A DNA stretch of 17,931 nt, taken from Lentisphaerota bacterium (GTDB lineage: Bacteria > Verrucomicrobiota > Lentisphaeria > Oligosphaerales > JAFGRS01). The position numbers and the translations under genes are program-made. Below are positions 15,405 through 17,931 of this stretch, piece by piece. Position 1 is the first letter of the stretch, and each line of letters opens with the position of its first letter. Below the pieces are notes generated by a model. It had not been told where the DNA came from. It saw nothing but the letters and a program-made list of their open reading frames with translations, and made no database searches. Where the stretch lies: contig JAAYZO010000152.1 in assembly GCA_012514865.1 (NCBI GenBank), positions 1 to 17,931 of the forward strand, in the 5' to 3' direction.

Positions 15405-16440
15405 CGCCTTCCCCGACCTCTGCCGACGCCTGCTGACCTCGCGCCGCGCCGGCCGCCTCGGCCAGTCCTACCTCCTGGTGGGCGACAACCCGGGCCTCCT
15501 CGGGCGACTCGCCACCGCCTGGGGCCAGGTCTGCGCCTGCACCCAGCCCCGGCCCGACGGCGACGCCTGCGGCCAGTGCGATAACTGCACCCGCCTCGCC
15601 AACGGCACCTACCCGGAACGGATCGACCTCACCCCGGAATCGAAGTCGCGCAGCATCGTGGTCGAGCGCATGCGCGAGTTCGAGACCCGCCTTAACCTCA
15701 CCGCCCAGGCCAGCCGGCCGAAGATCGGCATCGTCGCCGAGGCCGAATGCATGGGCATCGAGGCCCAGAATGCCTTCCTCAAGACCCTCGAGGAACCCCC
15801 GCCCCATACCGTCCTGATGCTCTTCACCACCCAGCCGCGACGACTCCTCGCCACCATCCGCTCGCGCTGCCAGACCATCGCCGCCCTGCAGAACCACAAC
15901 GACTACGACGACCTCCGCCAGTACGGCCTCTTCGCACTCCTGGCACAGCTCCGCCGACAGCAGGGCGCCGCCGTCGGCCTCGCCATCTCCTCACGCCTCC
16001 AGGCCGTCTTCGCCACCCTCCAGGACCAGGCTCAGGAGGCCGTCGGCGGCGACGCCGACCCGCGCTGGGCCGAACTCGCCGAATCCGATAAACGCCTCGT
16101 CAAGGTCATCGAGGAACGCCAGACCAACCGCGTCACCGCCGACTACGTCCGCCGCCGCCGACTCGTCGAAGACGCCATCGCCGCGTGGTTCCTCCAAGAA
16201 CGACTCCGCGCCGCCGGCGTCAGCCCGGCGCTCCTCCCACACCCGGAGTTCTACGCGGACCTCCCCGATGACCTCCGGCACCTCGCCCCGCCGGAACCCG
16301 ACGAAGCCGACGAAAACCTCCGACTCGTCAACGACCTCACCCGCAGCCTCGGCGCCTATGTCCCCGAGGCCCTCGCCCTCGATGCCTTCTGCCTCGCCGT
16401 TACCGAGAAGGCCCCGCCGCCCCAACCGCCTCGCCGATAG
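15382..16440 (+). CDS. holB: DNA polymerase III subunit delta-prime (clamp loader)
   Basis: Non-catalytic AAA+ subunit of the clamp loader that places the beta sliding clamp on primed DNA. The 352 residues include a degenerate P-loop-like segment LLVGDNPGLLG (31-41) that lacks the GKT of an active Walker A, as expected for delta-prime. A cysteine cluster C53, C63, C66, C69 forms the zinc module shared with the DnaX/delta-prime proteins. IGIVAEAECMGIEAQNAFLKTLEEPP (115-140) contains the family's strongest signature, NAFLKTLEEPP, and TIRSRCQ (158-164) holds the SRC motif. The C-terminal region (about 180-350) is divergent and helical, as usual for collar domains. Start GTG 15382 with GGAGG upstream overlaps tmk by 23 nt. 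Confusion with DnaX (tau/gamma) is unlikely given the broken P-loop and the partner tmk. Confidence 0.88.
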   Translation: MPLAEFHDAFPDLCRRLLTSRRAGRLGQSYLLVGDNPGLLGRLATAWGQVCACTQPRPDGDACGQCDNCTRLANGTYPERIDLTPESKSRSIVVERMREFETRLNLTAQASRPKIGIVAEAECMGIEAQNAFLKTLEEPPPHTVLMLFTTQPRRLLATIRSRCQTIAALQNHNDYDDLRQYGLFALLAQLRRQQGAAVGLAISSRLQAVFATLQDQAQEAVGGDADPRWAELAESDKRLVKVIEERQTNRVTADYVRRRRLVEDAIAAWFLQERLRAAGVSPALLPHPEFYADLPDDLRHLAPPEPDEADENLRLVNDLTRSLGAYVPEALALDAFCLAVTEKAPPPQPPRR

Positions 16441-16563
16441 CCCTGAATCGCGTCCCGGCAACACACTGTTGTCAAAGTTCCGCACAGGTTATCAACAGGC
16501 TTGCACGCAGCCCGCGGCCAGGCTCCGTTTTCTCTCTCAACGCATTGTCTGCCATCGCATTGC

Positions 16564-16641
16564 AAAAAAACAACCGCGGCCTTGTGCAGGCCCTTGACAG
16601 CGCCTCTGGGGCATGCCGTCAAGTTATGCACAAGGCCGCGG
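16564..16641 (-). terminator. Intrinsic terminator with a 15-bp perfect stem, leftward
   Basis: CCGCGGCCTTGTGCA (16574-16588) and TGCACAAGGCCGCGG (16627-16641) are perfect inverted repeats. A second pair, TTGAC (16594-16598) and GTCAA (16618-16622), continues the stem across a small internal loop. On the minus strand the stem is followed by TTGTTTTTTT (16573-16564), the classic U-tract. It would end transcripts running left from the Gfo/Idh gene or from a start within the gap. Confidence 0.65.
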
Positions 16642-16648
16642 CGCGGGC

Positions 16649-16675
16649 GGAAGCCCCGCTGCCACGGGGCTTTCC
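16649..16675. terminator. Bidirectional hairpin terminator between holB and the Gfo/Idh gene
   Basis: GGAAGCCCCG (16649-16658) pairs with CGGGGCTTTCC (16665-16675) around a 6-nt loop, with one unpaired T. The AAGCCCCG...CGGGGCTTT form is typical of bidirectional terminators. It begins 12 nt past the stop of the leftward Gfo/Idh gene. Confidence 0.6.
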
Positions 16676-16686
16676 GTCCTCAGAAC

Positions 16687-17730
16687 TCAGGGCACCCGGA
16701 TGCCGGCGCTGCTCTCGCGGCAGCGCGCCAGGAGGTCCATCAGCGCCAGGGTCTGGCGGGCCGGAACGAACACCGGCGCGGTGCCGCGGATGGCCTGGGC
16801 GAGGTTGGTGTGGACGTCGACCTGGTAGGCGGGATCGACGGGGACGGTCTCGGTCTGCACCGGCAGGGTCTCGGACGGGTACTTGCGGTCGGTGCTGGCG
16901 AGGCTGGGGTTGACCTCGCGGGCCGGCAGGGCGGCGGGGTCGAACCAGCGCACGGTGATCTGGTTGTTGAACAGCTCGACGTTGCCGCAGGTGCCCCAGA
17001 CGATGATCTCGTAGGGGAGTTTCCCGACCGTCGCCTGGCTGATGGTGCAGTCGGCGACGACGCCGCCCTTGAGTTCGAGGAGGATCTTCACCACGTCGTC
17101 GGCATCGCCCAGCGACGCCACCTTCTGCAGACAGCACCAGACGCGATGGATGTCATAGCCGACGAGCTGCAGGACCTGGTCGAGGTAGTGCGCCCCGTAG
17201 TTGTTGAGCATGCCGCCGCCGTACTTCTGCAGGCTCTGCCAGTCGTTGCGGCGGGCGAAGCTGAAGGCGCCGCGCTGGAGCATGGTGACGCGGCCGATGC
17301 GGCCGTCGTTGACGATGCTCTTGAGGTGCTGGAAGTAGGCACCGAGGCGGTGCGGCTGATACACCGTCAGGACCTTGCCGGCCTTCTCCGCCGCGACGAC
17401 GATGCGCTCGGCCTCGGCGTAGGTCGGCGCCATCGGCTTCTCCAGGAGCACGTGCAGGCCGTGCTGGAAGGCCGTCATCACCATCGCCTCGTGCAGGTGC
17501 GTCGGGGTGGCGATGACCACCGCGTCGAGATTGCCCTTGGCACACATCTCGGTGAAGTCCGCGAAGGCCTGGCAGCCGTAGGTGTCCACGGCCTCCTGGC
17601 GCCGCGCCGCCTCGGTGTCGGCCACCGCGGCCAGCGTCCAGTCCGCGTGCGCCCCAAGGCGCTTGCAGTGGAAGGCCCAGCCAATGCGACCCAGGCCGGC
17701 AACACCAATCCGCAGTTTCTTGTCCGCCAT
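16687..17730 (-). CDS. Gfo/Idh/MocA family NAD(P)-dependent oxidoreductase
   Basis: Predicted cytoplasmic dehydrogenase or reductase of a sugar, inositol or sugar derivative; substrate unknown. The 347 residues start with a Rossmann fold: RIGVAGLGRIGWAF (7-20) with GxGxxG, then AAVADTE (34-40), DAVVIATPTHLHEAMVMTAF (69-88), and the family signature LLEKPMA (95-101) with the conserved EKP. The C-terminal alpha/beta domain contains GGGMLNNYGAHYLDQVLQLVG (171-191), where H181 and D184 correspond to the usual catalytic HxxD. No Tat signal is present, unlike many exported members. ATG 17730 follows a minus-strand AAAGG seven nt away; the in-frame ATG at 17745 lacks such a site. It stands alone with its own possible promoter (17781-17808) and ends in two hairpins. 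Confidence 0.9.
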   Translation of the reverse strand: MADKKLRIGVAGLGRIGWAFHCKRLGAHADWTLAAVADTEAARRQEAVDTYGCQAFADFTEMCAKGNLDAVVIATPTHLHEAMVMTAFQHGLHVLLEKPMAPTYAEAERIVVAAEKAGKVLTVYQPHRLGAYFQHLKSIVNDGRIGRVTMLQRGAFSFARRNDWQSLQKYGGGMLNNYGAHYLDQVLQLVGYDIHRVWCCLQKVASLGDADDVVKILLELKGGVVADCTISQATVGKLPYEIIVWGTCGNVELFNNQITVRWFDPAALPAREVNPSLASTDRKYPSETLPVQTETVPVDPAYQVDVHTNLAQAIRGTAPVFVPARQTLALMDLLARCRESSAGIRVP

Positions 17731-17737
17731 GTCGGTA

Positions 17738-17742
17738 CCTTT
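17738..17742 (-). promoter_or_regulatory. Ribosome binding site for the Gfo/Idh gene
   Basis: The minus strand reads AAAGG, seven nt before ATG 17730. It lies inside the coding extension that would start at ATG 17745, and so argues for the shorter protein. Confidence 0.5.
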
Positions 17743-17780
17743 CATCCGTGCAGGGTGCGCTCTCGCATCCAGATGACGCC

Positions 17781-17808
17781 AACATAACCGCCGACACCGC
17801 CAGGTAAA
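17781..17808 (-). promoter_or_regulatory. Sigma70-type promoter candidate for the Gfo/Idh gene
   Basis: On the minus strand, TTTACC (17808-17803) and TATGTT (17786-17781) are 16 nt apart, each matching four of six consensus bases. They lie about 50 nt upstream of the start codon, directly beside the GGACACCGG array. Confidence 0.4.
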
Positions 17809-17810
17809 GC

Positions 17811-17855
17811 GGACACCGGGGACACCGGGGACACCGGGGACAACGGTGGGACAGG
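17811..17855. repeat. 9-bp tandem repeat GGACACCGG, about five units
   Basis: GGACACCGG occurs three times in a row (17811-17837), followed by GGACAACGG (17838-17846) and the degenerate TGGGACAGG. The array sits immediately upstream of the possible -35 box of the leftward Gfo/Idh gene. The remaining bases to 17931 hold one small hairpin, CCACTC/GAGTGG (17907-17922), and no recognisable gene. Confidence 0.8.
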
Positions 17856-17931
17856 GCGGACGACGAAGACGCTGCCGCAGGCCGCGCCGATGGGGCGCGC
17901 GGAGATCCACTCGGGAGAGTGGCGGTCCCAG

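Noticed and set aside
16441..16686. Full chromosomal origin between holB and the Gfo/Idh gene
   Set aside because: Only two DnaA-box-like sites, no dnaA/dnaN neighbour, and the main inverted repeat is better explained as an intrinsic terminator.
17857..17931. tRNA-like or other RNA gene at the right edge
   Set aside because: Only one 6-bp hairpin is visible; no cloverleaf, T-loop or anticodon arm can be drawn, and the sequence is cut by the window end.

Overview
The window is a very GC-rich (roughly 70%) bacterial chromosome segment that is almost fully coding. It carries twelve genes I can support, no tRNA or rRNA, and no phage, transposase or CRISPR signature. The very high GC, the large secreted heparinase-II/III-like protein fused to Ca-binding FG-GAP/PQQ-like propeller repeats, a Gfo/Idh/MocA oxidoreductase, and short 7-9 bp tandem repeats in the intergenic gaps together suggest a heterotrophic member of the PVC superphylum (Planctomycetota/Lentisphaerota type). 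That placement is inference; no marker gene here settles it.

Layout, left to right. 16-3040 (+): RNase R, then a two-helix membrane protein with a TPR-like tail. 3241-7950 (+): a 1569-residue secreted multidomain polysaccharide-lyase-like protein. 7951-8442: about 490 bp without a gene, holding hairpins and a palindromic repeat cluster. 8443-10257 (+): a pteridine-reductase-like SDR and thioredoxin reductase (trxB), ending in a strong hairpin. 10349-12777 (-): a polyprenol-phosphate-sugar-synthase-type GT2, a NagD-type HAD phosphatase overlapping it by 4 nt, and a second GT2. 12966-14420 (-): an M18 aminopeptidase (ApeA type). 14739-16440 (+): thymidylate kinase (tmk) and DNA polymerase III delta-prime (holB), overlapping by 23 nt. 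16441-16686: a convergent gap with two strong hairpins. 16687-17730 (-): a Gfo/Idh/MocA oxidoreductase.

Most genes are housekeeping: RNA turnover, thiol redox, dTMP phosphorylation, replisome clamp loading and peptide turnover. The two GT2 enzymes and the HAD protein look like a small lipid-linked sugar or envelope glycan module. The lyase-like protein and the Gfo/Idh enzyme fit a polysaccharide-degrading, sugar-oxidising lifestyle. Gene order gives no sign of a defence island or biosynthetic cluster, and I do not see a convincing new multi-gene system.

The least explained material is non-coding. It comprises heptad arrays in opposite orientation on either side of apeA (one with five evenly spaced G-tracts on the apeA transcript), two 9-bp tandem arrays, a palindromic repeat cluster downstream of the lyase gene, and a 15-bp perfect inverted repeat with a U-tract between holB and the Gfo/Idh gene.
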